The position numbers and the translations under genes were made by a program. Source: Hypomyces perniciosus (lineage: Eukaryota; Ascomycota; Sordariomycetes; Hypocreales; Hypocreaceae). From it: 64,000 nucleotides of DNA. Position 1 is the stretch's first letter; each line of letters begins with the position of its first letter. The notes below the pieces were generated by a model. The model saw nothing but the letters and a program-made list of their open reading frames with translations, had not been told where the DNA came from and did no database searches. Positions 36,421 through 49,921 of the stretch are shown here, one piece after another. Location: positions 4,092,001 to 4,156,000 of the forward strand of contig SPDT01000001.1 of assembly GCA_008477525.1 (NCBI GenBank), written 5' to 3'.

Positions 36421-37212
36421 CTGATGACCACATAATGGTAACAATCATCCTCAGACAAACATAAATGTTGTCTTATGACCTGTTCCGTCAGGAGCAATTA
36501 ACCCCTACCCCTCGCATCATCCGCGGTTTGGCGATGGTGAATGAGTTGATTTTGACACAGTTTCACGAACGAACCGAAGGCGTTTTTATGAAAGAGAAGA
36601 CGGGACGTTTGTATTGTATGCATGGCGTTGGACTCTGATATGGCATGGGTCGGCGTTGGGGCATATCAAAAAGTGTACCTATTTCTTTTTATGTTTCTTT
36701 CGCCTCAAAAATCAAGAGGACTAGGTAGCTGCTGTAGACCACGTTTAGGTATACAGAAGGTAGTAATAATACGGAGTACGGAGTAGTGTTAGTCAACTGG
36801 CCAGTCTGTCTTCTCATTAGTGAATATCATCGGTATGACAGGGGTAGTTGATGCAACAGAGGGCACTGACGATTTTACCAAGTGAAAACGGTGTAAAATC
36901 TACAATGCTCATACATCTTTTTCCTCCTGTTGACTCATCATATGGTAGTTGGATGGATGTGGTGATGGTGGCTATGTGAAGGTGTTTCGTTGTTGGCCTG
37001 GTGGGATTTTCACCCTCACTATTGCCACCACCAGAAAAGTTGGAGACTTCACACAATTTTCATCTTCCAAAAAAAAAAACGCTGAGATACCTGCGCATTT
37101 TCACAAAAGCCAAAGCACATCCAACTTGGAGCCGCTCCTTTAGACACACTCTCCTTGGATTTTTGGAATAGACCGCGCGGCCTATTAAGTGCCGTGCCAC
37201 TTTTCGCGAAAT
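36421..37212. other. Intergenic with double TACGGAGTA
   Basis: Holds two overlapping TACGGAGTA copies at 36770-36778 and 36777-36785. No gene recognised; the right end is the Cns1 promoter. Confidence 0.45.
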
Positions 37213-38442
37213 ATGGACTTCGACAAGCTCGCGGATCAAATGGAGCAGGCCATTAACCTGTCAGCCCAAGCTACAACAGCAGCAAAGTCGCAAGACCCAA
37301 CTGATGCGATGACGCCTGCGCTGCCGCTGTCTCTGACCATCAACAACGGCAAGACGGTAGACGAAATCCTCGCAGACTTGAACAAATCCCCGCTGTTCAT
37401 GACGGAGCTGGAGGAGAATGACGACACAGCTGCGCTGCAGGCCCTAGCCTACGAGGGCACGTCGTTGGAGAATGCAGCGGATTTCAAAGAGCGCGGGAAC
37501 GAGTGTTTCAAAGTCAGGGGGTATGCTGATGCGCGCGAGTTTTATGCCAAGGGCATAGCTGTCTTGTTTGTCGAGGAGCGCAAACGCGCGAGGGGAGAAG
37601 TCACCACGGATCCGGATGGCGTGCCTGATTCGGAGGAGGAGATTGGGAAGCAGAAGGAGATGCTGGAGGCCATGTACGTGAACCGCGCGGCGTGTCATTT
37701 GGAGTTGCAGAACTACCGCAGTTGCTGGCTGGACTGCGCTGCGGCGATACGGTTGAATCCGCGGAATGTCAAGGCCTACTATCGCAGTACGAAAGCTCTC
37801 CTGGCTGTGGACCGCATCCAGGAAGCAGACGATGTCTGCGCCAGGGGTCTCGCCATTGATTCGGAGAACAAGGCCCTTAGGGCGGTGGCAAATGACATTA
37901 TCAAACGCGCAGAGGTGCTTGACGCACGCCGCCGCAAGCAGGAGGAGCAGCAAGCCCAAAAGCAGCGCAGAGCACTGCTCCTCCGCGCGGCGATCGCAGC
38001 AAGAGGCATCGCCATGCGCAAGACAGACCAGCCGCCCGAGATGGAAGACGCAAGGGTGGCGCTTGTGCCGGACGAAGATGATCCAACAAGCGAGCTGGCG
38101 TTCCCGACGGTGCTGTTGTACCCGCTACATCTAGAGTCGGACTTCATAAAGGCGTTTCAGGAGACGCAGACGTTGGAGGATCATTTGGGGTATGTGCTCC
38201 CCCTGCCGTGGGACAGCGAGGGCGTGTATACGCTTGCGAAGGTGGTGTGCTATGTTGAGACGAAGGAGGGAGGGTTGCTTAAGATGGGGAAGAAAGTGCC
38301 GCTGCTGAAGGTGTTGAGTGGAGGGAAAGTCGAGGTGGTGGATGAAGTGGTGCGTATCTTTGTGTTGCCGATGGACAAGGCGGACGAGTGGGTGAAGAAC
38401 TTCAAGGAGCAAAGGGCGGCTGCAAAGGGGAATGCTAGTTGA
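37213..38442 (+). CDS. CNS1: Hsp70/Hsp90 co-chaperone Cns1 (TTC4 family)
   Basis: Intronless, 409 aa. TPR protein that binds the EEVD tails of Hsp90/Hsp70 and supports client folding; essential in yeast. Three TPR-like units are seen from about residue 92: AADFKERGNECFKVRGYADA, then MYVNRAACHLELQNYRSCWL, then VKAYYRSTKALLAVDRIQEA. A charged linker helix rich in Lys/Arg/Gln follows, and the C-terminal Cns1/TTC4 domain reads FPTVLLYPLHLESDFIKAFQ with VVCYVETKEGG and KVPLLKVL further on. The ATG at 37213 is chosen because it gives the family-like MDFDKLADQMEQA. The gene converges on the APSES-like gene. Confidence 0.92.
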   Translation: MDFDKLADQMEQAINLSAQATTAAKSQDPTDAMTPALPLSLTINNGKTVDEILADLNKSPLFMTELEENDDTAALQALAYEGTSLENAADFKERGNECFKVRGYADAREFYAKGIAVLFVEERKRARGEVTTDPDGVPDSEEEIGKQKEMLEAMYVNRAACHLELQNYRSCWLDCAAAIRLNPRNVKAYYRSTKALLAVDRIQEADDVCARGLAIDSENKALRAVANDIIKRAEVLDARRRKQEEQQAQKQRRALLLRAAIAARGIAMRKTDQPPEMEDARVALVPDEDDPTSELAFPTVLLYPLHLESDFIKAFQETQTLEDHLGYVLPLPWDSEGVYTLAKVVCYVETKEGGLLKMGKKVPLLKVLSGGKVEVVDEVVRIFVLPMDKADEWVKNFKEQRAAAKGNAS

Positions 38443-38722
38443 GGCAGATATCTACGGACAAGCAGAAGTTTTCGTGGCCAAATAAAAGACGGAGGAAAGG
38501 GACGAGATCACGATGTGATGAGAAAATAAAAAGCATGAAAATTATTGTTACATACAATCGGCTGCTGGGGGTATATGTCTATCTCCAGGGGAAAACAACA
38601 AACAAGTATTCATAACCCCAAAACATTCTGCTGCAGCGCCTGCCTACCCCGAAAGTGATTAGATTGTTCTCAAAACGCCAGCTGCATCATTTTCTCCATC
38701 TGCCGCAAACGACCAGTAGACA

Positions 38723-40472
38723 CTAGAAAGAGTGTGCTTTCGGCCTTTTCTTTTGGTGGAAAGCTCGAAGAGTTCCTCCAGGGGAATCCTCATCGGAGGA
38801 ATCCACTGCTGCCGAATCATGTCTCTCTCTTTGTAGGCTCACCAGCACTGCTGCGGCTTTGAACTGATCCAGCTCTTGCTCCGGCCGTTTCTTCTCCGCT
38901 GCCTGTTGATCAATGTCCATCGCTGCAGCCGGGTAGGGTTTCGTGGGACTTTCGTGAACACGCCGCCGCCGTTTGAGTCTCCATTTCTCGGTAAAGGCTC
39001 GCTGTGGTTCAACAGTTCTCAGTCGAGGCAGAGCATTGAGGAAGGGATTCACATGTCGGAAAGGATCGCGTTCTGAACTAGGCCGATTTGCAAACGAGGA
39101 ACTGGACCCAGCTCGCGACATGGTGTTGAGTCCTCGAGCGTCAAATCCCGTACTCGGGGCTGAATTCGCCATGGGACCGTAGTTTTCCGCACTGTTGAGA
39201 GGGTTCCAAAGGGGCTGTGGCCGGGAAGGGAGCATGAAGCTTGGAGCGCTTTTGCTCTCATTTTTGCCGTGAAAAGGATAGTCTTCGAGTTGTGGATGGC
39301 CGGCTGTTCCGCTAAGTGCCCGGGCAATCCTGCTCTTGTGAACATGTCGAAACAATTCAACTTCTCTGGTAGCTTCGATGACAACTTGTTGGCTGATAAC
39401 CATCTCCTTATAGTATGGAGACTCAGGTGGTGTACATTCGGAAGGAAAAGATGGCCCGAAAACGGGAATTAATGCCCCCGCGATACGATAGCAAAATGTG
39501 GCGCAAACGGCTTTCGCACAGCGGTATGGCATCCAGTAACCTGGTCGATTTTGTGAGCATTTCAGATATTGAGCTTCTGACTCTCTCTGCCTACCTTGAG
39601 CCGACACAGACCCTCCGGTGACGCTTGGTGAGATATCCCTAAGACCTGGATTTTTGTCGAGCATCTGGGATGGCTTGGTCTGTTTGCAGTCAGTGTGGGA
39701 GGCCTCGATGAGAAATAAGTGAGTACTCACCTTTGGATATCCTAGGCATTTGAAGAAAGGTGTCATACGAACTAGGCCGACATTGTAGTCCCACATAACC
39801 GTATAGCATCTATCTTCTCCAGGTAACCGAAACTCATATTTGAAGACTATTTTCACATCTTGTCAGTTACCATCAGCACAACCTTGAAGCGTTCTCACCT
39901 TCAATGCTCTCTCTTCCAGTTTTCTCGAAAAAGTCCTTCTTTGAGCTGTTGTACGGAATGTGCTCACAGCACTGGTGTATTTGCCCAAAGGGGCTGACGC
40001 CAAAATTTGACAGCTCCTCAAACGACTTCTGATCAACGTCTTCGAAAGGAGCAAAGTTGATCGGTCCTTGGGGTTTTGGCTTGGTCATGCTGCTGGAGCC
40101 CCTTGATAGTCTGCTCTTCGAGATGAATGTTCTATCTGCCGCACTTCGTAATGTTTCCTCGAAGAATGGGACTGATGAGGATGAAAAAGCGGGACTGGAT
40201 TGTCGTGACTGAGGATTTTGTTGATCAGGAGAGTCTGGATTTAGGAGAGAACGCAGCGGTAGCATGGTGCGGCCGGCGTTTGTAGACATCATGGTATTGG
40301 CCGGACTGGAGAAACCAGCAACTGTCCGGTTAGGAGAGGAAGAGCATAGAGAAATAGAAGGAAATGGATAGGAGGTTGGTAAATGGAAAGGAGGATCACA
40401 CTCTGTGATATACCCAAAAGAAGTGTTCATGACAGGGGTGGCAGCCGCACACACCATGGGAACTGCGTACAT
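38723..40472 (-). CDS. APSES/KilA-N-type DNA-binding regulator (Xbp1-like)
   Basis: 534 aa from four exons, complement 39899-40472, 39731-39858, 39595-39679 and 38723-39540. The core domain reads YTVMWDYNVGLVRMTPFFKC, then KTKPSQMLDKNPGL, then DISPSVTGGSVSAQGYWMPY and CAKAVCATFCYRIAGALIP, which matches the fungal APSES/KilA-N fold seen in Xbp1-like stress or differentiation regulators. The remainder is low complexity, Ser/Pro-rich at the N-terminus; the C-terminus has a KWRLKRRRR basic patch that could be a nuclear signal. Introns 2 and 3 (51 and 54 bp) are multiples of three without stops. The start is the first ATG of the open frame; an extra upstream exon is possible. Confidence 0.8.
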
Positions 40473-43400
40473 CCCCAGTCTTCCCAGCGGGACAAACAAC
40501 AAGAAGAGGGTAGTCGCTGGACGTCTCGCCCACCAGGGCTAGCCAGGATCAGGGAGCTTGGATTGCTTCAGGGGCACAAATCCGGTACACAGAATAACCG
40601 TTGGATCTAAAAGCCGGTCACGGCGATAGCCGACGTTCTGCGTCCTCGAAGCAGGAAGATTGTGCCAGCTTTCTGGTTTCTGATCTGCGATCGATGAGCT
40701 CCCTAGCCTTTCGTTTGTGAGTCCCCACCGCGGTTATATATCCGACCAACTCTGCATAAGCCACAAGGCTGTTGATTAAACCTATTGACCTTGCAAAGAG
40801 GACGGAGGTGAGGAAAGCACTATAAATTGAAGTCGTCCTGATATCATGATAACAAGGGAACAAGTCCATGGGCTTCTATCAAGAGGTGTAGCTCAAGCAT
40901 AGTTGATGGGCCTGCTCGGCGCTGGGCATATATCATCAACATCGGGAGTTAGATACGTGTCACACTATCCTGTTGGATACCCTGCGTCTTTGGTTGCTTT
41001 TGGCCACAGAGGCATGGAAAGCATGGAGTTCGTGCATCACAACAGCCCCCGACTGCGGAGAGTCTCTGTATGCGCCGTTGCTAAGTATGGTCACACTCAA
41101 ACGTGTTTCTTCCAAGCCGGGCTCGAGGGCATGCCATCCTCCGTTTCAGGCTGGGAAAGGTGTTACTCTGAATGAAGCATCCCGCAGAATCGCTTGGTGC
41201 AGCAAATGAGTTCGACGAACGCAAATATCGGGCTACCCAACACCAAACAGGAAAGTCACCTGTTTGAAAACAACCCTGGGGATGCCGACAAAGGTGGATA
41301 CGGCACGGTTAGCTGCATCGGCTGCACCACCAGCCAGCTACACCTAGTTCTGTAGTCTGAGATGGCCAAGGAACAAGACTAGGAAGCGGCAAGACGCTCC
41401 GTCAGCTTGTTGACAGGTCTCCAGTGTAACAGAGTTTCTTCCTCAGCCACGTGTTTGGACAGGCTAGCAGTATAACTCGGGTGCTGCTATCGTAGGTTCT
41501 TGACGCAAAGGGTCTTCTCTAGTTTCCATCCTGCGGCCAGTCGGGGTATTAGATATCAGCTGCCTTGTGAAGACGAATGGTTCCTCCAGACGTTGCTCGT
41601 TGGTGCTGAGCGATTTTTTTTCTTTTTTTTCTTTTTTTCTTCAGATCAAAGTTATGCCATCGCTTCTGTAGAATTAGCCTCGATTCCTCTCTCACACACA
41701 ACCAGACCTCTGTTCAAAATGAGCAAACGCGGAGATTGCGGTTGCAGTATCATTTACAAGGGCTGGTCTGGGCCAAGGGAAAAACATGCGTGTACAAACT
41801 CTGGGGCAAATTTCCGACGAAACACAACCTCCAAATCCCTTCCATGGCAGCTTTTCCCATATCTAAGAAAGTCCGGACACCATTCTTGCATGGAAGCGCC
41901 AATCATATGCATCATCCCAGTTAGAGAGGTTTGACACATGTCCGGCTCCCGTCACCTGATTTTGCTCGGTTTGGGGAAGTCTGAGGCCAGGTCAAATCGG
42001 GTGCAGGTCACCTTGTAATACAAGAAATCCCGCTATCAGGCGGAGGCATAACCAGGGCTTATGCATCCTTCCAGCCTTTCAGCACGATACCGAACCAGGC
42101 GGGACGCATCTAGTACTAACCCTCGAGTCAAGATCTCCTGGATAGCCTTTTCCATGGTGATCATCAGGATGCTGAGAAAATTGATTGCCTCAGCCCAGCA
42201 ACCCAGCATTGGCAATTTGCGACTTGAAACCGGCTCTTGCATACCTGCAGACTGTTCGCCTGAAAACAAGTTGTGTGAGTACAGAATCCATGCCGGTAAG
42301 TCTAATGCCTCGGGGGGAACACAAGGCCGATGTAGGTCAGGCCGCAAGGACAAACGGGGAAGAGCATCTCCCGAGAGAACACCGTTGACTTTGTGCATCT
42401 CTCTAACCTCGCACTGTTGAGGAGTTGCTGTGGACTTGTATCGCAGCCCTCCGGCTTGGTGGTGAAGCTTGTAGAAGCTAGTAGGCCCTCCACCACGTTT
42501 GCGTGCAGGGATGGACGGTTGTGAGGAAAAAACAAATGGTTCAACTGCGATTCTGAGGCCGTGTCTAAAACTCATGTGGATTCTGGTGCGGGTTTCAGAT
42601 GATTGTACAATATCTAGGTGGTACGCGGAAGGTCGAAGGCGAGCGTTGCTCACACAACGCTCGCGCTTGGTGGAGCCACCGGGTGTTTGCATCGACTGCC
42701 AGGAATTGATGTGTACATACATAAGTAGGCATGTATTCTAGCTCCAGCTACATAGATGGCGTACGTACGACGACACAAGTTCCACGACATGGAGCGGGCG
42801 GATCCTTTCTTCTGTAGATGGCTGGTCAAGTCCTCAATAACAGCGACATGAATGGGCCATTGGGGCGCCATTTCGGAACATCTTTGAGATGCTGTCACCG
42901 AGTCAAAATGGCCCCTTTAATGATCGAACAATAGGTAGTAGGCGCCGTTGGAATTGCTCCTTAGTAGGAAGAAATGGAAATCACTCCAGCAGGTCCACAG
43001 GTATGACGGAACTCAGAGAGCAACCATCACTGCCGTTTTGACATATGCATACTAGTGACACAGCCACTACAGTGCATGCGCTCCTCGAGCAAGGTAGTAC
43101 GAGCGAGAACAAGACGTCCCTCAGTTGTTGGATGATGAAGCATTGATAGGCAATGGCCGGTTTGGTACATCCATACTCGGCCCGCTATCTGAAACGAGCC
43201 TCATCATGGCTTGCCTTTGCACTTGCACGGCATTTAGTGCTCGTCGCTGTTCGCAGAAGCCATCTCATGAAGGAGAGTCACCTGAAAGTGACTGAAGGCT
43301 GGCAGCATATATGTAGGTAGGTTAGGATCCAGGGAGTGTGGGTTTATGATGCTGAGAATCAGACGAAGAGATAGAGGACGATGAAGACGCCAATGACTAG

Positions 43401-44088
43401 GACCAGTTCACATATTTTGGTTGATCGAATAATTCAATCCAACGACAGTAACTTCGTGGAACGCATGCTGATAATGTTAGCAAAGGGGAAAAGAGAGGGA
43501 AAATACATGAAGTGAAGGTTGTTTGATCACGGCATTAGATGCACAAGTGCTGCAAGGTGGAAGTACCTTGCAAACCAATGCAATATGTAAAGGTACTTTA
43601 GTACGTACTCAGTTGTGTTGAGTCTCCGTTTACAGCAGCCTCAGGCAGAAAAAACGCGCACTGCCGGACCGCCACTTCCTTTTGCCGCTAATCCTTATCA
43701 AGAAGACCCCTGTGGCAGATTCATGGGATAGTCGCGTCTGGAAAAGTTGACATTGTTTACGCGGGGCACCAACAGCTGCCACAACAACACCATATTTTCC
43801 TTCACCTCAACATCACCGCCGCAATTCGCTCCCTCAACACTGTCGATGTGAACAGGTGTCTGCCTGCCTGCCAGTCTGGCTAACTTCACATTGTCTCTCC
43901 TTCTGTCGCGACACTGCGCTCGGGCCTTTCCCGTTACTGGGCTCCGCCGTCCTTTGTCCTTATCGCGTCTTTCATGTCCGATTGTGTTTCCCTTGCTACA
44001 TCTGTCGACAAACGCCCATCGTGCCAATTCCACGGCTATTGCGACTTTCCGAGTTTCTAGACACTTTCTGTCCCCAAACACGAACAAG
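40473..44088. other. Gene-poor 3.6-kb region upstream of TOP2
   Basis: No gene recognised. A 228-codon open frame on the minus strand (42036-42722) and a 144-codon one on the plus strand (41500-41934) show no family features. A T-rich tract with interrupting C lies at about 41610-41642. The last 400 bp are the TOP2 promoter and leader, C/T-rich. Confidence 0.4.
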
Positions 44089-47000
44089 ATGGACTCCGAC
44101 GACTCTGTTTTCAACGTTGACGATGAGTCTGATGTTTATATTCCAAAGCCTGTAAGTTACTGCTGTACTCTAATCGCACGTTATGTTCATGCCTGGGTGC
44201 GCCTTTACGCCTGAGAAACTGCCTGGTGATTTGCAGCTGGTTCTTTGCAGCAGCCATGCAGGATTTTTTGTGTAGAATCCCAAACTGCCCGACTACATAT
44301 ACAGCCCATCATCAATACACTGCAAAATCACTTTGAACCAGCACCATGGCCTCTTCTAGCACACATAGCTCCCAAGCTCTCCCGGGGAGTAAAAATCATG
44401 TGTTTTCTAAATGGTTGCTAACTCCGACGTGGCAGAAAGCCAAGGCTGCTACCGGGCGGCCGGCTGTGAAGAAGATGGTCCAATCAACTCTGAAGGCGAA
44501 ACCTGCACCGAAAAAGCGTCAAATATCTGAAAGCGATGATGATGACATGGATGCTGCATCTGGGTTTTCCAACACCCCACCGAGCTCCAAGAAGCAAAAG
44601 AAGGACCCTGTGCCCAAAAAGTCGAATGGTGTTCCCTTGGCGGAGGTGGAAAATGACAGCACAATGATCGACTCCCCCAAACCTGTTGCTTCCACATCCA
44701 AGAAGACGGCCACGGAAACCTACCAGAAGTTAACGCAACTTGAGCACATTATAAAGCGTCCTGACACGTATATCGGTTCCGTCGAGAAGACTGATCAGCA
44801 GATATGGGTCTTCAACAAAGAATCACAGCAGATGGAGTACCGCACTATCACTTATGTCCCCGGTTTTTACAAGATCTTTGACGAAATTCTTGTCAACGCC
44901 GCAGACAATAAGCAGCGCGATAACACCATGAACACCATGAAGGTGAACATTAACCGAAACACGGGTGAAATCAGTGTCGAGAACAACGGCAAAGGAATTC
45001 CTGTTGTCATGCATGATAAAGAAAAGATTTACATCCCCGAGCTCATCTTTGGTCATCTGCTGGCTGGTTCCAATTTCGATGACAACGAGCAAAAGACTGT
45101 CGGTGGTCGTAACGGATATGGTGCTAAGCTGTGTAATGTGTTTAGCACGGAATTCACTTTGGAGTGTCAAGACAGCGAGAATAGCAAGAGATATAAGCAG
45201 ACATGGACGGACAACATGCAAAAGATGCAAAAGGCCAAAATCACTTCAAGCAAATCTGCCGACTTTGTTCGCGTCACTTTCCAGCCGGATTACAACCGCT
45301 TCGGCATGCCGGAGGGCATCACTGATGACCTTGAGGCTCTTCTTTTCCGAAGAGTATATGACATGGCTGGAACAACTCGCGGTGTCAAAGTCCACCTCAA
45401 TGGCGAGCCCATCAAGCTCAAGGACTTCAAATCCTACTGCGATTTGTACGCCAAGTCAATCGCCGGCGAGAGAAGCGCGGAGGAAGGGGGCAATCCAACT
45501 TGTACTGTCGAGATCGATAAAGACAAGGGTCACCCGCGTTGGGAGGTTGGCTTTACAGTCTCGGATGGCACATTCCAGCAAGTTTCCTTTGTCAATTCGA
45601 TCGCGACTACATCTGGAGGCACTCACGTCAACTACATTGCTGATCAGATCACGGCACATTTGCTCAAGACTATTACAAAGAAGAAGAAGGGCCACGGTTT
45701 GAAACAAGCCCATCTCCGAAATCACATTTTCATTTTTGTGAATTGCTTGGTTACCAATCCCGCCTTCAGTTCACAGACAAAGGAGCAGCTTACCACCAAG
45801 GCCAGTCAGTTTGGGAGCAAATGCGCTCTAGGAGACGACTTTCTGAAGAAAATCGCCAAATCAGAGGCAATCCAAAACATCATGGAGTTCGCGGAGAAGA
45901 AGGCTGACAAGATGATGGCCAAGAGCGATGGAAACAAACGGTCTCGAGTGAGCAATGCCAAACTCGTTGAAGCCAACTTGGCAGGCACGCGGCGTGGCCA
46001 TGAATGCACCCTCATCCTAACCGAAGGTGATTCAGCCAAGGGTTTGGCTGTCTCTGGACGAGCTATCCTGGATCCTGACCGCATTGGTGTCTTTCCCCTT
46101 CGTGGAAAGCTCCTCAACGTGCGAGATGCCTCTGTTGATCAGATCAGCAAGAACCAGGAAATCCAAAACATTAAACAATTCCTGGGCCTCAAGCACAAGC
46201 AAGTGTACACTGACACGAAGAGCCTTCGATATGGCCATCTGATGATCATGGCTGATCAGGATCACGATGGCAGCCATATCAAGGGTCTTCTTATCAATTT
46301 CCTCCAGGTGCAATTCCCTTCGCTGCTCCAGATTCCTGATTTTTTCCGGGAGTTTATCACACCAATTGTCAAGGTCTGGCAAGGTAGCGACCCCAAGCGA
46401 CCTCTCAGGCTGAAGTCGTTCTTCACGCAGCCTCAGTACGAGGAATGGAAAGAGACTCACAAGCCTGATCTCGGTAAATGGCATTTCAAGTATCTCAAGG
46501 GTCTGGGATCCAGTCGCAACGAGGATGCTCAAGTGTATTTCACCAACCTTGATGAGCACTTGAAAGAGTTCGGCACCATGAAGTCGGAGGAGGCGGACCT
46601 CTTTGACTTGGCATTTTCCAAGAAGAAAGCCGACGCGAGAAAAGAATGGCTTGGAAATTTTGTCCCCGGTACATTTTTGGATCACTCTTCAAAGGTCATC
46701 TCGTACACCGACTTTGTCAACAAGGAACTTATTCTATTCAGCATGGCTGACAACATGCGATCTATCCCATCCATTCTGGATGGTTTCAAGCCTGGTCAGC
46801 GCAAAGTCATGTATGCATGCTTCAAGAGAAATTTGATCAAGGACAAGAAGGTTGCAGAATTGTCTGGTTACGTTTCTGAACAGACTGCCTACCATCACGG
46901 TGAGGTCTCTCTGCAGCAGACCATCATTGGATTGGCACAAGACTTCGTTGGGTCGAACAATATTAACGTGTTGGAGCCAAGTGGAAACTTTGGTTCGCGA

Positions 47001-49416
47001 CTTGCCGGCGGCTCTGATGCAGCCAGCGCTCGTTATACGTTCACCCGCCTGTCCCCCTTTTCGCGTAGAATCTTCTCGCCACTCGATGAGCCCAATCTGA
47101 ACCACCAGTATGAGGATGGAAAACAAATTGAACCCGAGGTCTATGCTCCAATTATACCCATGGTTCTTGTCAACGGTGCCGACGGTATTGGTACTGGATG
47201 GAGTACATCTATTCCAAACTACCACCCTGTCGAGATTGTCACGAATCTGAAGCGACGAATGGGGCGCCTCGATGACAGCGACCTTGAAGAGAGGCCATTC
47301 GAAACCATGAGCCCATGGTTCCGAGGGTGGAAAGGCAATCCGGAGGCCGCCGGCCCAGATCGATACAAGTTCAATGGAATTGCCTACCAAAATGACCAAA
47401 ACGCGAACGAAGTCGTCATCTCAGAGCTTCCAATCCGCGTCTGGACCGATGACTTCAAAGCCAGACTTGAAAAGATTATTAGCGGAGTTGACGGCCCTAG
47501 CTGGATCAAGGACTACAAAGAATTCAACGACCACAAGACGGTTCATTTCGAGGTCCAGGTGGACGAGAAGCACATGTCCAAGATTCTCGAGGAGGGATTG
47601 CTCGAGCGGTTTAAGCTCACCAAACAAGTAGCAACGTCCAACCTTGTGGCTTTTAACTCGCGTGGTCAGATTCAGAAGTATGAGAAGGTAGAAGATATTT
47701 TGGAAGAGTACTACGAATATCGAATTGACATGTACTCGCAACGGAAGGTATGTATCCCCCAATCCATGGCTCGTATTTATCACTCATGGCGCCTAGAAAC
47801 ACTGGCTTGGTATTTACCATGCCGACTACCGGAAGCTCAAGAATCAGGCTCGCTTCATTCAAGAAATTATCGACGGCGAGTTGATCGTTGGTAAGAAGAA
47901 GAAGGATATCCTGGTGAAAGAGCTTCGTGAGCGCAAATATGAAGCGTTCCCACCCAAACAAAACACCAATAAGAAATCAGAGGATGAAGACAATGAAGCG
48001 GACGGTGAGAATGACGATGCGACACTTGAAGGTGGAGCCCGTGACTATGACTACCTTCTCTCGGTAAGTTCCATCAGGCGCGTAGAGTCCCTATGAACAG
48101 TTTCTAATCCTTTCCAGATGCCCATTTGGTCTCTGACCGCTGAGCGCCTCGAGAAATTGAAGGATGCCATCCAAAGGAAGAAGGCCGAGCACGACGAGTT
48201 GCTGGCCAAGAGTGAAAAGGATCTGTGGTGCATAGATCTGGATGAGTTTTTGGCTGAATGGGAGAGGCAACTTGCTATCGAGGCTGAGATCCAAACAAAT
48301 ATTCGCCGCATGGGCCGCCGAGTGTCGAAGAAAATAGGAGCTGGCCGCACCAAAAAGCTCAAGGGCGACGATGACTATGCGCCGGAGAAGAAGGCGCGTG
48401 CAAAGAAGGCGCCTGCAATCAAGGTAGAGACCAAGACCGCCCAAAGGTTTGCGGAAATGTTTAGTGCCAAGCCGAAAGTGAAGACAGAGCCACAACCAGA
48501 TGTCATGGACATGTCGGACAATTTCTCCGATGACGACTTTGCTGCTCTCAGCAGGAACAAGCCCGCAGCCAAGGAGTCCGAATCCCGGTCTCTCTCACAG
48601 TCTCAGTCCGAAGACCCGGAGCCGACCCGCACCAAACGGGCAGCAGCATCGAAAGCAAGAGCCATTCTCGATGACGACTCGGATAGTGATGACGATGATA
48701 AGATGCTTGGCGATGTCGGCGCACTGGTCAAGGGTATCAACAAGCCATCTGGAGAGTCCAGTGGGCGGCTTAGCCTGCACACCATGAGCCGACCTGATTC
48801 CAGTCATGGCAATACAACCTCTGGCACGCTCCCCAAGGCAAAGGCGAAGTCAGCAAAATCATTTGATTTTGACAGCCCTGACGATACCAACTATGAGATG
48901 TTAGCCAAATCGTCGCCGCTCAAGACAGCCAAAAACGAAGATGACAGCTCATTGTCCGACGACAACCCCTTCGTCGCCCCTCCAGTCAAAACAACTGCAG
49001 CCAAGGCCACGTCCTCTGGTAGTGCGGCCGCGGCAAAGGCGCCTGCAGATCTACCGGCAATTAAGAGGCGCGGCAGGCCTGCTGGATCGAAGAATAAGGC
49101 TGCCGCCACCACCAAGGCAGAGCCCAAGGCTAAGGCGGAACCCAAGGCCAAGGCCAAAGCTGCACCAAAGACTACGACTCTATCACCAGCTGCGAAGAGA
49201 TACGCGGTCAAGAAGAAGGCGTTGGAAGAAGATTCTGACGATGAAGCGGTCGAAGAGGAATCACCTCCACCCAAGCCAGCGGCCAGGGGGCGGCCAGGAA
49301 GGGCAGCAGCAGCGAGAAGACCGATCGTCCTTGATGAAGATGAGGACTCATCCGTGATGGATAAGCAGGAAGATGAGAGTGATGACCCATTCGTGGTTGA
49401 TGACGATGATGATTGA
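44089..49416 (+). CDS. TOP2: DNA topoisomerase II
   Basis: Essential type IIA enzyme that passes one duplex through another using ATP. Four exons, 44089-44151, 44436-47747, 47797-48063 and 48118-49416, give 1646 aa. The GHKL ATPase shows IIKRPDTYIGS, EILVNAADNK and GGRNGYGAKLCNVFS; the TOPRIM has EGDSAK (E551) and DQDHDGSHIKG (D628); the breakage-reunion domain has GFKPGQRKV and the catalytic Tyr in ASARYTFT (Y888), with NGADGIGTGWST after it. The last 400 residues are an acidic/basic, Lys/Ala/Ser-rich nuclear tail, including three tandem EPKAKA-like units. The first exon encodes only 21 residues (MDSDDSVFNVDDESDVYIPKP). Exon 2 acceptor was set at 44435 because it leads into KAKAATGRP with an upstream GCTAAC branch site. 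Confidence 0.96.
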
Positions 49417-49921
49417 TCAAGTATCCAGTAGGGGAAGCGTCGGTTTAGCTGAAGGACGGTTGTATATTTGCTGTGCTCATACCTTGATGCATTATGAATG
49501 CGTCATGAGGCGTTGACGGGGCTTGGATGACATTTGCTACATTTGATGATTAGGAGAGACTCGCGAGTTAGGACCGAAACCCAGTGCTATCACAACCTGA
49601 TTTTCCTTTTCCAGATGCAAGCCCTTGAAGGACTCGTTCGAGTTTGCTCTACGGAATAGTTGTAGACATGTGAGCTTTATAGATCCTTGTATACTCCAAA
49701 TTATGCTCCGTACAGGAGTTAAGATGAAGGATTAACATGATGACTGTTGTCTATCGATAAGAACCCTGGAGCTGGAGGGGCAACAGCTCACCCCTCTCAC
49801 ATCTCTGCTCTCCATACTACGTACTCCGTTCATTCATTACAAAGCAGAAAAGACAACGACACTCACCACTCACTCATTACGTTCTCCGAATCCATTTTCT
49901 CTCTTTTCCTTCTATTTTGCC
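49417..49921. other. Intergenic between TOP2 and TAP42
   Basis: Tandem genes 505 bp apart; it contains the TOP2 3' end and the TAP42 promoter, with near-copies of the TACTCCGTA motif (CTCCGTA at about 49704 and TACTCCGTT at about 49821). Confidence 0.45.

Noticed and set aside
42036..42722. 228-codon minus-strand open frame in the TOP2 upstream spacer
   Set aside because: No recognisable domain or splice context; could be a relic but cannot be supported from sequence alone.
46032..46685. 217-codon antisense frame inside TOP2
   Set aside because: Shadow of the highly conserved TOPRIM region.
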